Shown here: positions 1 through 10,750 of the stretch, piece after piece | Position numbering within the stretch: the first letter of the stretch is position 1 | How the letters are laid out: every line of letters starts with the position of its first letter | Assembly: GCA_001662425.1 (NCBI GenBank) | Contig: BDDC01000400.1 | Span: forward strand, 1-64,000 | Source of the DNA: Chlamydomonas sphaeroides | Taxonomy: Eukaryota; Chlorophyta; Chlorophyceae; Chlamydomonadales; Chlamydomonadaceae | Length of the DNA stretch: 64,000 nucleotides | Reading direction: 5' to 3' | Notes under the pieces: generated by a model | Seen by the model: the letters and a program-made list of their open reading frames with translations, nothing else | What the model was told of the DNA's origin: nothing | Database searches by the model: none | Program-made: the position numbers and the translations under genes

Positions 1-27
1 GCCACGATCCGGGCGCGACGACGTGGT

Positions 28-169
28 ATCGATCACCATGCCTTCCCGGGCAAAAACGATCGTTCCATAATATCGATCATGCCATCGATTCCCAATTTTG
101 ATATCGATAAGTGTATCGATCAGGGTCCGATTGTGGTCAAATGGAATCGATCAAATCGATCAAATCGAT
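28..169. repeat. Cluster of eight ATCGAT palindromes
   Basis: ATCGAT occurs at 28, 72, 84, 103, 115, 146, 155 and 164. The last three sit in a 9-bp tandem array (AATCGATCA units) that overlaps the stop codon of the BTB gene read on the minus strand. About 0.03 occurrences would be expected by chance in this length. The function is unknown. Confidence 0.85.
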
Positions 170-948
170 GGAAGATACGACCCCTGAGGAGCAGCTTCAG
201 AACGCGAAAATCGTGCGCTGCCCACAGCCCCACACAGCCAGCCGGTCGCCAAGCCATTGGCTGCAACCTGTCCCGGATGGGTGCCTACGGGTACGCAGAC
301 ATGCAGCGGCTTACCGTAATCTATCGACTCCTTGGTACGGGCTACACCCAACGACACGGCCTCCAACAGCTCAATCATAAGACCGGGGCGCTCAGCGGCA
401 AGTTGTGCGAGCGACACCCTCGCCTCCCGCTGCACCTGCTCCTGGTGCTCCAGGTACCAAGCCTTGAGCTGGCCCAGCAGCGCCGCAAAGGACGGCCCGC
501 GCGCCTCGGCCCACAGCAGGCAGCCCACCACCGAGCCCGCGTCCACGGCCGCGAGCAGCCGCGCGGACGCGAGCGCAAACAGCTCTGGCAGCAGCAGCCG
601 GCCCTGCAGCTCCGCCAGCGACTGCGCCAGCGGCAGCTCCGCCGCCGACAGGTCCACGGCGCCGGTGTACAGGAAGCGCAGTGCCAGCGCGAACGCGTCC
701 GGGTCCGCGTCCGGCAGGCTCAGCGTCGCCTCGCCGCCGTCCGCAAAGCGGCCCGAGAAGCGCTGCTTGAAGTAGACGCAGTGCGCAAACAGCACCGCCC
801 GGTGCGCCGGGAAGGCGCGGTCGCCGACCTCGAGGGTCGGGTCCGACAAGCCGTCCGTCGGCGCGGCGGCGCCCTCCAGCAGCGACCCCAGGTCGGATGA
901 CAGGCTGCCCGGCGGCGGGCCGGCGGCGCAAACTGACAGTGTAGACAT
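160..948 (-). CDS. BTB/POZ domain protein, propeller-less paralogue
   Basis: The 262-residue frame starts at the ATG at 948. A BTB fold core is visible at about residues 30-130: a DPTLEVGDRAFPAHRAVL start, a YFKQRFSG segment, and FALALRFLYTGAVDL. An alpha-helical BACK-like region follows (LLLPELFALASARLL, then WAEARGPSFAALLGQLKAWYLEH). BTB proteins usually dimerise and recruit substrates to Cullin-3 ligases; that role here is family knowledge, not seen. It is clearly paralogous to the BTB gene at 20055-22401, but no propeller exons were found upstream, and its last 60 or so residues, after LLEAV, do not match the paralogue. A possible 3' splice site (CACTGTCAG) lies just inside the frame near 934, so the true first exon could lie further upstream. 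It may be a truncated copy. Confidence 0.7.
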   Translation of the reverse strand: MSTLSVCAAGPPPGSLSSDLGSLLEGAAAPTDGLSDPTLEVGDRAFPAHRAVLFAHCVYFKQRFSGRFADGGEATLSLPDADPDAFALALRFLYTGAVDLSAAELPLAQSLAELQGRLLLPELFALASARLLAAVDAGSVVGCLLWAEARGPSFAALLGQLKAWYLEHQEQVQREARVSLAQLAAERPGLMIELLEAVSLGVARTKESIDYGKPLHVCVPVGTHPGQVAANGLATGWLCGAVGSARFSRSEAAPQGSYLPSI

Positions 949-1033
949 GTTGTGTGGCGGCGGCGGCGGCTCGGGGCCCTGCGCTATCATACCTGCTCGG
1001 TGGGCCCGCCAGCGCCGAGGCCCCCTGCTGGCC

Positions 1034-1092
1034 TCAGAGGTGGTCTCCGCCGTGCTCGCGAGCCACCGCCCACAGGCCCTCGCGCCGGGTGC
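1034..1092 (-). pseudogene. Stray copy of the last exon of the senescence-domain gene
   Basis: After a splice-acceptor-like CCCTCAG, the minus strand reads G-TRREGLWAVAREHGGDHL then stop. This matches the final exon of the senescence-domain gene (GIRRVGLRAVAREYQRRHLE, exon 7028-6841) at both DNA and protein level. No other exon of that gene is recognisable nearby, so it is read as a duplicated fragment rather than a gene. Confidence 0.55.
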
Positions 1093-3183
1093 CTGAGGGA
1101 TGGTGGGGTGGCGAGACAGAGGAGAAAGGCGGCAATGGTGGCTGCGGCGCAGGAGCGTGGCGGGCGGGGAGCACCGTACGGCAGGTGGTGTGCTGCACGG
1201 CTGTGCCTGGAAGGGAGGATGGAGGCACAGCCGATGCAAGTAGGGAGGGCCGATCCCGAGGGGGGTCAGAACCGGTGTGTCCCTCTATAACCATGGACCG
1301 ATGGTTCCTGCGGTGCAGGAATACGGCATGAGCGGAGCGCTGTACCGGAGCAGAAGTCACGCAGTCACGCAGGAGCAGAACTGGCCCTCACACATACGAG
1401 CCGTCAAGTAGCTAGGGGCCTTCGGTAGTGTTCCAGCGTCGCTTTTGCATAGCCCATGGGCAGGATGCTGACCGTGGGCGCGGCGTGGCGAGTTCGTGCG
1501 GTAACCCTACCGCCCCATGCTGAGCCCCAGTGCCGCACAAAGCTGCGCCGCAAGCCCTGCCCTTGGCAGGATTTAGATGCAAGGCTCTGTGTCCCGCGGG
1601 CTCGGCTAAACCATGCCGATTGAGTCGTGGCCCACCTCTGCTCAATAGTGCGCCCTGTTGGCTTCCATAGTGAGCTCCGCAACCCCCCCTTCATTCGCCG
1701 GGACCCCGCCCACATGTCCCGCTATTTATGCCCTCCACGCCCATCACACACAGGTCCAACACGGTGAGACGAGGAGATCGAGCACACACGGCTACCGGTC
1801 ATCACGTCGCAGGTAGGCAATCCCTCAATTCAGTGACTTCCACGCTGGTTCTAATTCTAACACGGCAACTCCTCGCCGTCCAGTGCGGCCGCATCCACCA
1901 GCCAAAGCTCAAAGTGAGGGCCAGCAGCCGAGCGACCCGGGAACGCAGGTGGCCGGAGCCACACACTGCAGGTCCGCACGGCGCTGACACACGGGCGAGT
2001 GCCAGCGCCAAGCAACCCCGACCAGCGGCCTCCGCCAGTATGCGCTCACCACCAACGCACCTACCACAGCGCCAACACACCAGACCAGCCACCAAGAAGT
2101 GTGTCCGTTTGCCGCAAGCTCGCCCTGCACAACCCCCCCTCCATGCATCGCTCCCCCATGCATGCGCCTCCGCTGCGCCTCCAGCAGCCCTGTGCTGCGC
2201 GCCGATCTACTAGTCGCTCACCACAAGCTCGGCCGGGTCACGGACGACACCTACCCAGCTACGCCCAGCCCCATCCAGCCCCTGGCCACCAAAGCGCAAG
2301 CAGCAGCGACCGCCGCCTCGAGCCATGACGGAGCCAGCGGCGCCAGCAATGCTCGGGCCATGCATGGGGTAGGCGGGCCGGTGCGGCCCCATGCCATGTC
2401 GGCCAGCAGCAGTACGTGGGAGCGCCAGCCCACAGAGACCTGCGACACCATTCCAGCCCCACGGCACTGCAGTGCCTCACAACGCGCCTACATACAATTG
2501 ACACCCCAGCCATCTCCAGCGAATGGCCTCGGCCCGTGATGCGGGCTTACGAGTGGCCTCCTCCCGTGGTGCGGCCCGCGGGCTTATGCTCGCGGCATCG
2601 ATTACAGCGCCACCAGATCTACCCAACCACCAATCAACATGCGCTCGCTTGTGGCACGGCGCGGCACGAACACATTCTCAGGGCGGCGCTGGGCTTCGTT
2701 TCCCCCATTGTTGCACCTGACCGCATCCCTGCTTCAAATGCACGACCGACGCGTTATCAACCCACGGCGTGCCACGCCGTAAGGATAAGAGCAACAGCTA
2801 GCCGCCGGCGAGGCGCCCACAGGGGTGAGCTCCTGCAGTCCACATGACCTGCTGCACGCGCCTTACAATTACCGCACACCACACTTCACATCAATGCAAT
2901 TTGCACCTCGCAGCAACCCATTGCAAAGCGGATGGCTCGCAAGCCACCTCTTCTCCCCGGCAAGCTTCACCTGCCGCTGCCCAGGGCCGCCAGGAGGCTG
3001 CTGGCCCGACCCACATGGGGAGCAAGTATGCCTAGCCGCGGCACCTACACCGATGCAGCCCTGGCTACGCGACACCGACGGTGTTTTCGGACCAGTGGTT
3101 TCGGCAGCTTCGGCGGCTTGTGCAACCCCCACCACCCGCGCCAGGCCCCCTAGAGCAACCGGCCCCGACTGATTAGAAATGAA
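1093..3183. other. Intergenic, no gene recognised
   Basis: Between the BTB gene and the F-box-like gene there are only low-complexity GC-rich frames with no recognisable domain or exon series. The left part should contain the BTB promoter. Simple dinucleotide and trinucleotide bias is present but no clear tandem array. Confidence 0.6.
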
Positions 3184-3274
3184 TTTATGAATGGTTACAA
3201 CATGTGCAGAGCCCGCGTCGTTGAATCAAGGAGGGCAGGCCGTGTGTAAGACAGAGACCCCACGCCCACCACTG
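3184..3274 (+). repeat. Dispersed repeat, copy A
   Basis: It shares the core TTGAATCAAGGAGGGCAGGC, then CCGTGTGT and CCCCACGCCCACCAC, with copy B (35637-35740, same orientation) and copy C (56535-56630, opposite orientation). It lies in the 3' flank of the F-box-like gene and contains that gene's candidate poly(A) signal. Confidence 0.75.
3195..3199 (-). terminator. Candidate poly(A) signal TGTAA for the F-box-like gene
   Basis: TTACA on the plus strand gives TGTAA on the minus strand, about 190 bp after the stop at 3387. TGTAA is the usual green-algal poly(A) signal. It falls inside dispersed repeat copy A. Confidence 0.45.
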
Positions 3275-3386
3275 TAAACCGGGCCGAGCGGGCCCGGCTC
3301 CCAGGTACGTCCCGCGCCGCCTGCCGCTACCCTGGGCCGCAACGGCCCATGCGATACTGCATCGGCTACTGCCCCTCACTACGCGC

Positions 3387-5684
3387 CTACGCCGCCTCCG
3401 TAAGGCCCCCGAACCCGAGCGAATCCGGCAGCTCTGGAGGCTCCAGCGCCCCTACTAGTCGCGCCAGGGCCGCCAGCGCCTCGGCCTCGCGGTCGTGGCG
3501 CTCGCCGGGCGGGCCGGCGGCCAGATAGGGCAGCACCCCGTCCCACAGCTCCTGCAGCACCTGGGGCCGCGGGTAAGAGGCGGAGGCGGGCAACGAGCAC
3601 CTGAGCATTTCATGGTCGGTGAACGGATGGGGTTTACACCAAACCGGCTGCGCTGCATTGGGTGGCGCATGTGCAACGCAGGCGCAGGGGCCGCCTACAG
3701 GCAGCTTTAGCAGACGTAAGCGCGGGCGCACGGCGGCTGGGGGAGGGAGCCTTCTCGTCCCGACCCCCGACCCGGCGCCGCTCACCTGTTCCGCAGCCTC
3801 CGTTGCGGCAAACGATGCTGTGTTGGGCCACGTCTCTGACTCCGCCTGGCAGCCCTGCCCCGCAGCCCGCTGCTCTGCGGGCAGCCAGGCACCAGCGGCC
3901 AGGTGCAGCGCCTGCAGCGCGGCCGGCCCTCCCCGGTCCGCGGCCAGCGACGACGCAGAGCGGACAACGGCCGCCGCCGCAGCCGGCGAAGCGAAGCCCA
4001 GCAGCAGCGCCGAGGCAGCCGGAATGGGCTGGCAGGAGCCGGTCAGGAGACCGGTGCGCGCATCACCCTGATCGGGCGCCGGGGCCTGGGCGGCGGCTTG
4101 CTCGCACAGCCAGTGCAGCCACGCCTCCAGCGGCCCTGGCGCGGCGCTGAGAATGGCGGCGAAGGAGCCGCGCAGGAGGACGAGCCGGCCGCCAGTGATG
4201 CAGCCCGTGCCAATGGCAGAGAGGGCAGCGTCGTCCATTGCCGCCGGCGCCAGATGCGGCACTGCCGCCGCTGCCAGGCGCTCGGCCGCCGTCCGCAGCA
4301 CGTCACCGCACGACGTCAGCAGCAGCCGCGGCGGGGGCAGGGGGTGCTGTGTCACTGCCGGAAGCCAACCGCCCGGCGCAGCATCCGCGTGCGCGTCGCG
4401 CCCACTCCCACAGGCTGCCGACGCAGCTGCGTCGCCGTCCTTGCGTTCTGGCAACAGCTGCAGCCCCAACAGGCCTTCAACGCACAAGCTCTCTGGTAGC
4501 ACGCCCACGGCCGCGTGCATCGCCTGAACAAGCTGAAGGGACTCCAAGGGCCCCAGCTCCCATGGCCGGACGCCCACGAACCGCAGCTGCTCCGCGCGAC
4601 CAGCCAGCGCGCGCAGCGCGCTGGTGTCTGCAGCTTGCCAAGTGTCGGGGCAGAGCTGGATGTCCTCTACAAGCAACGAGCACAGCCGCACACTGCCGTC
4701 CGCTAGCAGCGGGCTGCGCAGCAGCACACTCGCGGCAAGAACCATATTGTTCAGGTGGTACGCCATGAACTCTGAGTCGAAAAAGGTGACGTCGATCTCG
4801 TGGAGCCTGCCGGTGGGGTCGCGGCGCAGGGCCAGTCGGGTGCTGTGGAAACCGGCATGGTCGTCAATGCCCAGCTCCACCAGGGCGGGCGGCAGCTGCG
4901 CCAGCAGCCCTGTCAAGTCGCCGCTGCAGCCGCACAGCCACAGCTTCCGCAGCTGCGACAGCTTGGCCAGTTCAGCGGACGCCAAAGGTGAGGTTGGCCC
5001 AGAGCCGAGCTCCAGGCTGCGGAGGGAGGCCGAGAGCTCGGCGATGCCGTCGAGGCAGCTGGTGCAGGGCAGCATCAACGACGCCAGCTGCGGTGTGCCG
5101 GCGGCGAGCGCCTGGTACATGAGCCGCTGCTCGAGCGGGTCCCACAGCCAGTGCTCATGGGACATCGCCGTCAGGTCGAGCGCCATGAGTGCCGGCAGCC
5201 GCGCAGCGAGCTGGGAGATGGCCGCCGCCGCGCGAGGGGGTGGCGACGGCACGCCTTGGTTGAGGATGCTGGTTTTTAGGTAGGCTGTAGCATAGCGTTT
5301 GACGGACACCTCCTCGATGTGCTGACGTGCCGGCAAGGGCAGTAGCGCGAAGGGCAGCAGCACTAGGCCAGCGGCGTCACCGGTGGAGGGCTCAAGCACG
5401 GTCTGGCCGTCCAGCCCCTCGCGGCGCTCGGCGAGCAAGCATTGTAGCTCCACGCGCCTGACGCGCGGCCACCGTTTCAGCGATGGCAGCTGGTTAACCA
5501 GGTAGAGCTGCTTGTCGCGAGGTGAGACAAACACGTTCAGCGTGGTGATGCTGCCGTCCACCGCGTCGCGCAGCTCGCGACACGCAAGCCGCACTTTGCC
5601 AAGGAGATAAGAAGACTCATGGCCAAAAAGCAGGTCCCGGCCGCGCTGATCGACTTCGCGCAGCATGTCAAGGAGCGAGGTCAT
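3387..5684 (-). CDS. F-box-like / leucine-rich-like repeat protein
   Basis: One continuous frame of 765 codons starts MTSLLDMLREVDQRG. Residues 25-50 (SSYLLGKVRLACRELRDAVDG) resemble the second half of an F-box. Leucine-rich, irregular LRR-like segments follow (LPALMALDLTAMSHEHWL, LRSLELGSGPTSPLASAELA, LRKLWLCG, ALVELGIDD). F-box proteins select targets for SCF ubiquitin ligases; this role is inferred. A perfect donor (GAACAG|GTGAGC, exon end 3786) and acceptor (GCGGCCCCAG|GTGCTG, exon start 3560) frame a 225-nt segment with no in-frame stop. The spliced protein is therefore probably 690 residues, ending PQVLQELWDGVLPYL and so on. Broken copies of this gene lie at 16083-16270, 18055-18185 and 18414-18553. 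One of them keeps the same acceptor, which supports the intron. Confidence 0.7.
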   Translation of the reverse strand: MTSLLDMLREVDQRGRDLLFGHESSYLLGKVRLACRELRDAVDGSITTLNVFVSPRDKQLYLVNQLPSLKRWPRVRRVELQCLLAERREGLDGQTVLEPSTGDAAGLVLLPFALLPLPARQHIEEVSVKRYATAYLKTSILNQGVPSPPPRAAAAISQLAARLPALMALDLTAMSHEHWLWDPLEQRLMYQALAAGTPQLASLMLPCTSCLDGIAELSASLRSLELGSGPTSPLASAELAKLSQLRKLWLCGCSGDLTGLLAQLPPALVELGIDDHAGFHSTRLALRRDPTGRLHEIDVTFFDSEFMAYHLNNMVLAASVLLRSPLLADGSVRLCSLLVEDIQLCPDTWQAADTSALRALAGRAEQLRFVGVRPWELGPLESLQLVQAMHAAVGVLPESLCVEGLLGLQLLPERKDGDAAASAACGSGRDAHADAAPGGWLPAVTQHPLPPPRLLLTSCGDVLRTAAERLAAAAVPHLAPAAMDDAALSAIGTGCITGGRLVLLRGSFAAILSAAPGPLEAWLHWLCEQAAAQAPAPDQGDARTGLLTGSCQPIPAASALLLGFASPAAAAAVVRSASSLAADRGGPAALQALHLAAGAWLPAEQRAAGQGCQAESETWPNTASFAATEAAEQVSGAGSGVGTRRLPPPAAVRPRLRLLKLPVGGPCACVAHAPPNAAQPVWCKPHPFTDHEMLRCSLPASASYPRPQVLQELWDGVLPYLAAGPPGERHDREAEALAALARLVGALEPPELPDSLGFGGLTEAA

Positions 5685-6840
5685 TCTTGCAGCTGTGATT
5701 TGTGAGCCGTGGCGATAGGGTAGCGTTGACGTAAGCTCTCCAACCCGGAGTATGCGTTCTCTTTGACACCGCTTCGTGTCAAACCCCAGCGCTGCCCCTT
5801 CGTCCCCACCGCAGAAAGGCAGAAACCGGTGCGCGTGGGAGCTACATAGGCCACCGACATAGCAACCGAGAGGGGTATGACATTCAGCACGACGGCAGCT
5901 CTGTTTGCATTGTTATTGCCGTGCCTCGCCCACCCCGTGGAGCGCCACATCCTGTGAGTCCCCCTGGCAAACTTAGTGCTGACTACGTCCTTCATGCCTT
6001 CGCGACATCCCCTCCACGTCTTTCCTCCGTAGAACATGCCTCAGGCAAACTTCAACCCAACACGCCGAGCCTGAATGCCCAGCAGTCCGCCCCCAAGCAA
6101 ACCTACCACAGTAACCTCCATCCTGACATACAGGCCTATGCGGCAAGCGAGCGAGGAGGCACCACGCCAGCCCTGCTGCCGGCGGCCGCACCGCTAGCGC
6201 TGTTACAGCACCGTATTTAATCCAAATCCACTGCTGCCTGCAGGAGCCTACTGCAGCTATCTAAGACCATCCTCAGCCGGCACCCCGCCGCTGGTGCCAA
6301 ACCGATTGCCGAGCCCCTTGCCAGGGCTCGCACCGGCCCCCCGGGCTCGACTCCCCCAACTCACCCAGGCTCCCGCTTACGCTCTCATTGGACCGCCGCT
6401 CCCCAGCTCGAGGGCTCGAACATACCCGAATCCCGACGTCATGGTGTCCGCAAACTTCACGGCGCCCTGCATCCGGCCCTGCATCTGTCGACGGCGATAA
6501 GGTGGCTGTGGACAGCCAGGCTGGTGGCTTGCTCCAAAGCGGCCGCGAGTGAGCATGCGCGTAGCAACCAGAGGAGATCTCCCCTGGTAGCAACACGACT
6601 TGGCTGCAACTTTGGGTTGTCGAGCAGGGGCAGCCCCCGTTGTCCAGCAGCACACGGTTTTTGACAATCTTGCTGCTGTAACAATGTTGCTCATATACAA
6701 GTCCCACGGCCCCGATCGCTGCGCCGCGGCTGCAGTGCACACTCCTGTTCGCACCCAGCCACCGCCTTTTCCGTCCACCGTCACAACGTCCGTCCACCTT
6801 CTCGCACCCCGCCACCCAGCTGATGTCTGCCGGTGTCACC
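5685..6840. other. Intergenic between two minus-strand genes
   Basis: This should hold the promoter of the F-box-like gene (right of 5684) and the 3' UTR of the senescence-domain gene (left of 6841). A minus-strand TGTAA is present at 6207-6203, about 630 bp after the senescence-gene stop. No further exons or domains were recognised. Confidence 0.5.
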
Positions 6841-9800
6841 CTACCGCCGCCGCGTGCCGCGCGAGGGCCTGCCCCCGCCCCAGCCCTGCTCCCCGCTGCC
6901 TGCCGACCCCGGGTACTGCTGCTGCTGGCCGCGGCCCGCTGCCGGCGGCGGCGGCAGCTCCAGGGCGGCCTCCAGGTGTCGCCGCTGATACTCGCGAGCC
7001 ACCGCCCGCAGTCCCACGCGGCGGATGCCTGCGGCAGTGAGGGCACAGACGAGAAGCGGCCGGCGGGGACGGGCACGGAACACATGACCACAGACGGCAT
7101 CGCGCGGCGACTGGGCATGGCGTGGCGTGGGGAGCGAAGAGGAGAGGAGAGGACAGGCGCCAAAGCAACATGCGCGCAGGACCCGCCGCCTTGGGCAGCA
7201 GGAGATGCAGAGCCCCACCTGTGGCTGCCTCGGCCGCATAGCCCAGCGCCTCGAGCGCCCCGCGGGTCAGGCCGCCAGCGTCCGGGCCGCCCGATGCGGC
7301 AGCCAGCGCCGCCGCGGCGTCCGCCACCGCCGCCAGCAGCACGCGGGCGGCCTCCTCAAGGCTACCGTGCAGCTCGCCTGGGGAGGGCGGGCGGGAGGTG
7401 AGGGGAGGTGGTGTGTGGAAGACTTCAACAGCAAGGCATGGCGGGAACCGCCTGACCCGCGGCCAGCGCCGAAACCGCCAGCCGCCCTCAGGACGCGTGC
7501 CGCGTTGCGAAAGCTGCCTTGGCGGCAGCCAGCGCAGACGTAGCCAGCAGTCGCCCTCCCTCATGACGCATCACACCACCTGCCCGACCTACCGTAGATG
7601 AGCAGGGCCGCTCCGGTGGCGGTGCGGATGATGTGGCCGGGCAGCTTGACGGTGGCCAGCACCGTGGACAGCAGGCGCCACAGCGACAGCCCGCCGCCGC
7701 CGTCCTGCTGGTCGGCGTGGCGGTGGTGGTGCCGGCGGGGGCCCTTGCCGGTGTGCGGCAGCCATTTGGCCATCAGCGCGCCGCTGAAGAGCACCGCCTC
7801 GGCCGCGAACACGCCCACCGCTGGTAGGGTGGGGTGACAGCAGAGGGAGAGGCAGGGAGGCACGGGGGTGTGGGAGGAGGTCCGGCTGCGCGGCCGGCCG
7901 GGGTGACACTCGCCAACGGGGCCCCAAATCGGTGGTCGCCGCGCCGCCAGGACCCACCCGCCAGCGCCTCCGTCGCGAGCGCCACCGCCAGCGCCGCGCC
8001 CCTCGCCAGCAGCCACACCACCAGCACCACGCCGCGAGCCGGCAGCGCAACGGGGCTGCGGTGGTGCCGGCCGGCGCCGTCCGGCTCCGAAGGGGAGGGC
8101 ATGCGGCGGATGAGGTCGTCGGCCTGACGGTGGGGACAGGGGTTGTGCGGAAGGTTGCAAGGAATGGAATGGCAAGGTATGGAATGGAATGGAATGGAAG
8201 AAGGAGACAATAGCATCGACAAGGTACGCCACCGGCCCCACAGGCAACTTGCACATGGTGCCGAAGGCCGTGGATGGCACTGGAGTGCTGCTGCACACAT
8301 GCGATTACCCTGCCCCACCCGCCGACCCGACCCACCCTGCGGCGGATGCCGTACGCCGCGGCATGCGACCCGCCCACCACCGCGCCGCCTGCCAGCCGCG
8401 CCGCCGCCACCGCTCCCGCCGCCAGCCGCGCGGCGCCCTCAGGCGACTCGGCCGCCGCCTTGACTGTCGACCACAGCACGCGGGCCGAGGGCTTGAGGAC
8501 CGGGATCAGGCCGCCGAAGGCGCCGCTGGCGCCGGCGGAGGGGTAGACGTCGGGCTGGGGCAGCGGCGCGCCGGCGGCGGTGGTGGTGAAGGGCACGACC
8601 GGGTAGCGCTGGTTGGGCTGGGCGCCGGGGGGCAGGCTGGCGGGGAAGATGGTTGGGTAGTCGGATGCGCCGGCGGGGGCTGCGGCCTCTGAGGGCCCAG
8701 GCTGGGGGCCGCTGGGGCTGGGCAGGGGCGTGCCGTCGGCGGCGCTGCGTGGGCCGGCGGGGAGCGGGTTCGGGCACAGAATGTCGTCTTCGGGAGCAAG
8801 GGCTTGGCACCAGCGTCCGTCAACGCAAGCTGGAAGCATTTAAGGGCCACGGGAACGGGCGTGCGCTTGGACGGGCCAGACGCGCCCGCGGCGTTTGCCT
8901 TTCGGAAATCCGGACGTGTTTCACAGCGCCACGGCGCATCCCGTGGTGCCTTCCGCGCCGTGCCACCCGTTCCCGCAACCACACCCACCTCAAATGCGTG
9001 AACGACATGAGTACGGCATCCAGCTGGTCCAGCGTCACGCTGTCGCAGACCGTGGGCGCCACCGTGAGGCAGTAGTAGTACGACGACGCGTCAGCCGCCG
9101 CCGCCGCCGCCGCCGGCCAGGCGGGGCCTGCGGCGGCCAGGTGCGCCAGGCTGTCGCGGCCCGGCGGCAGGAGGAAGGTGTACACGCCGGGGCCGGCGCG
9201 CAGGAAGGGCAGCGGCGGCGCGTGGCGCGGGTTGAGCTGCAGGCGGGCGGTGTCACCGACCTGGGGCCGAGGCAGGGCAGGGGAGGGGAGAGGGCACCAC
9301 ACATGGCCGCCAGGTGCGTGGGCAGCAGGTAGGGCGCTTGGCCGACCGTTGCCATGTGGCGGCTTCAGGCCCGCATTTGGGGCTCTGACCCTGTTGCGCA
9401 CGTAAGATACGGTCGCCCCAGCGCCAAGTTGTCCTGCAGCCACGCTATGCCCCACCGGCCCAGCGCCCCGCACTGCCCTCCCTGGCAGCCGCGGCACGCG
9501 GGCCCCCCACACCCTTCCACGCTCACCATCAGCCGCACCACGCCGTCCTCGCCCTCCTCGCCCTCCTCCTCGCCCTCGCTGCTAGAGGAGCCCTTGCGCG
9601 CCGCCGCCTCGCCCGAGCTGCGCAGGGTCAGCCTCAGCGCGTCGCCCTCCACCAGCGCCGTCACCGACGGCTGGGCAGGGGCGGAGCTGCGGCCGCTTGG
9701 GGGCGGAGGTAGGTCCACCTGGGGGGAGCAAGACCGGCAGGGCCACCGCCGGGCTCGGGGCATTGGACAGACGCTCGCTGCCGAGTTGCGGGCCAGCAAC

Positions 9801-10750
9801 CTTGCCGCGAGCAGTGCCTTGCGCCCGGCTGCTTCCGACTGCCGGCGCCGCCGCGCGCTTTCCGTCCCGCCACCACGCACAGCCCCGGCAACGCACCCGG
9901 AACAGGGAGGCGTCGGCGAGGAGGATGTCCTGCGGCGGCGGCGTACAGGGGCGGTGGGTGGGTAGCGTGGGTGCGATGAGGACTTGGCCCACAGAGCCCG
10001 GCCGCCGGTCGTCACCTTCGCAGCACAGGGGCACCATGCCCTGTCCGTGTCTTTACCCGGCTCCCAGCCCCGCTCCCTGCGCCGGCCCCCGTCCCTCACC
10101 CGCATGTCAGTCATGATGCGCCGCCCATCCAGAGGCGACGACGGCAGCGCAGGGCCCTTGTGGCCGCCGGCGGTGCCGTCGCCGCGGCGGCGGGAGCCAA
10201 TGCCCAGCAACCCCGCCAGCCGCCCCAGCACCGCCGCCACGCCCGCCGGCGGCGCCGCCGCCGCCTGTGCCGTCAGGCCCGTCATGCCAAAGTCGCCGCC
10301 GGCGGCGCCGTCCGCAGCGTTGTCGTACACAAGCGGCGGCGGGAAGGAAGGGCCGGGCCCGCGCGCGCCGCCGGGCGGCAGCAGTGGCGCCGAGGGTGCC
10401 ACGTCACGGGCGCCTGGCGGCAGCTCGGGCGGCTCCATGCCGTACTTGCTGCTGTGGCGACTGTTGCTGCTGCTGCTGCTGCTGCCGAACATGGCATTGG
10501 CGAACATGTCGGAGCTGGTCGGGGCTGAGGTGTCGGGGTCGCGCGACCCGCCGGCCGCGGACGCGCGCTGGCGGCCGCCGCGGTCGGCCCCAGCACCTGC
10601 TGGCTGCTGCGGCTGCTGTGCGGCGAGCGCTGCTGACCTGCTGGGTGAGGGCGGCTGCGGGGTCGCGGTGCCGCTGCTTCGCTGCGAGGAGGCGCGACTG
10701 ACGCCTGGGAATGGGCTGCCGCCGAAGGGCCGGGGCAGCAGCAGCGGCAT
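6841..10750 (-). CDS. Senescence-domain protein (ERD7/spartin-like)
   Basis: Nine exons: 10750-10100, 9929-9897, 9718-9527, 9260-8989, about 8835-8336, 8123-7958, 7820-7593, 7377-7219 and 7028-6841. All phases agree except the exon 4/5 junction, which is unresolved. The first 200 residues are low-complexity (Ser run, Pro/Ala). A spartin/ERD7-like N-terminal segment follows (VTALVEGDALRLTL, VGDTARLQL, GVYTFLLPPG, YCLTV, LDQLDAVL). The C-terminal Gly/Ala-rich senescence domain comes next (ARVLWSTVKAAAESPEGAA, VGVFAAEAVLFSGAL, LIYGELHGSLEEAARVLL, GALEALGYAAEA). Plant members are stress- and lipid-droplet-associated; this role is inferred. The start codon is 318 bp from a divergent plus-strand gene. 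Two stray fragments of this gene lie at 1034-1092 and 17837-18030. Confidence 0.72.
8159..8204 (+). repeat. (GGAAT)n simple repeat in an intron
   Basis: Imperf GGAAT pentamers (GGAATGGAAT, then TATGGAATGGAATGGAATGG) lie in the senescence-gene intron 8335-8124. On the transcribed strand this is a TTCCA pyrimidine-rich run about 35-80 nt before the acceptor. Confidence 0.8.

Noticed and set aside
949..1239. N-terminal extension of the first BTB protein upstream of the ATG at 948
   Set aside because: The translation is Pro/Arg/His-rich without BTB or propeller features and overlaps the stray senescence-gene exon in another frame.
8159..8204. GGAAT repeat as centromeric satellite
   Set aside because: It is under 50 bp, imperfect, and inside an intron, so a simple microsatellite is the adequate explanation.
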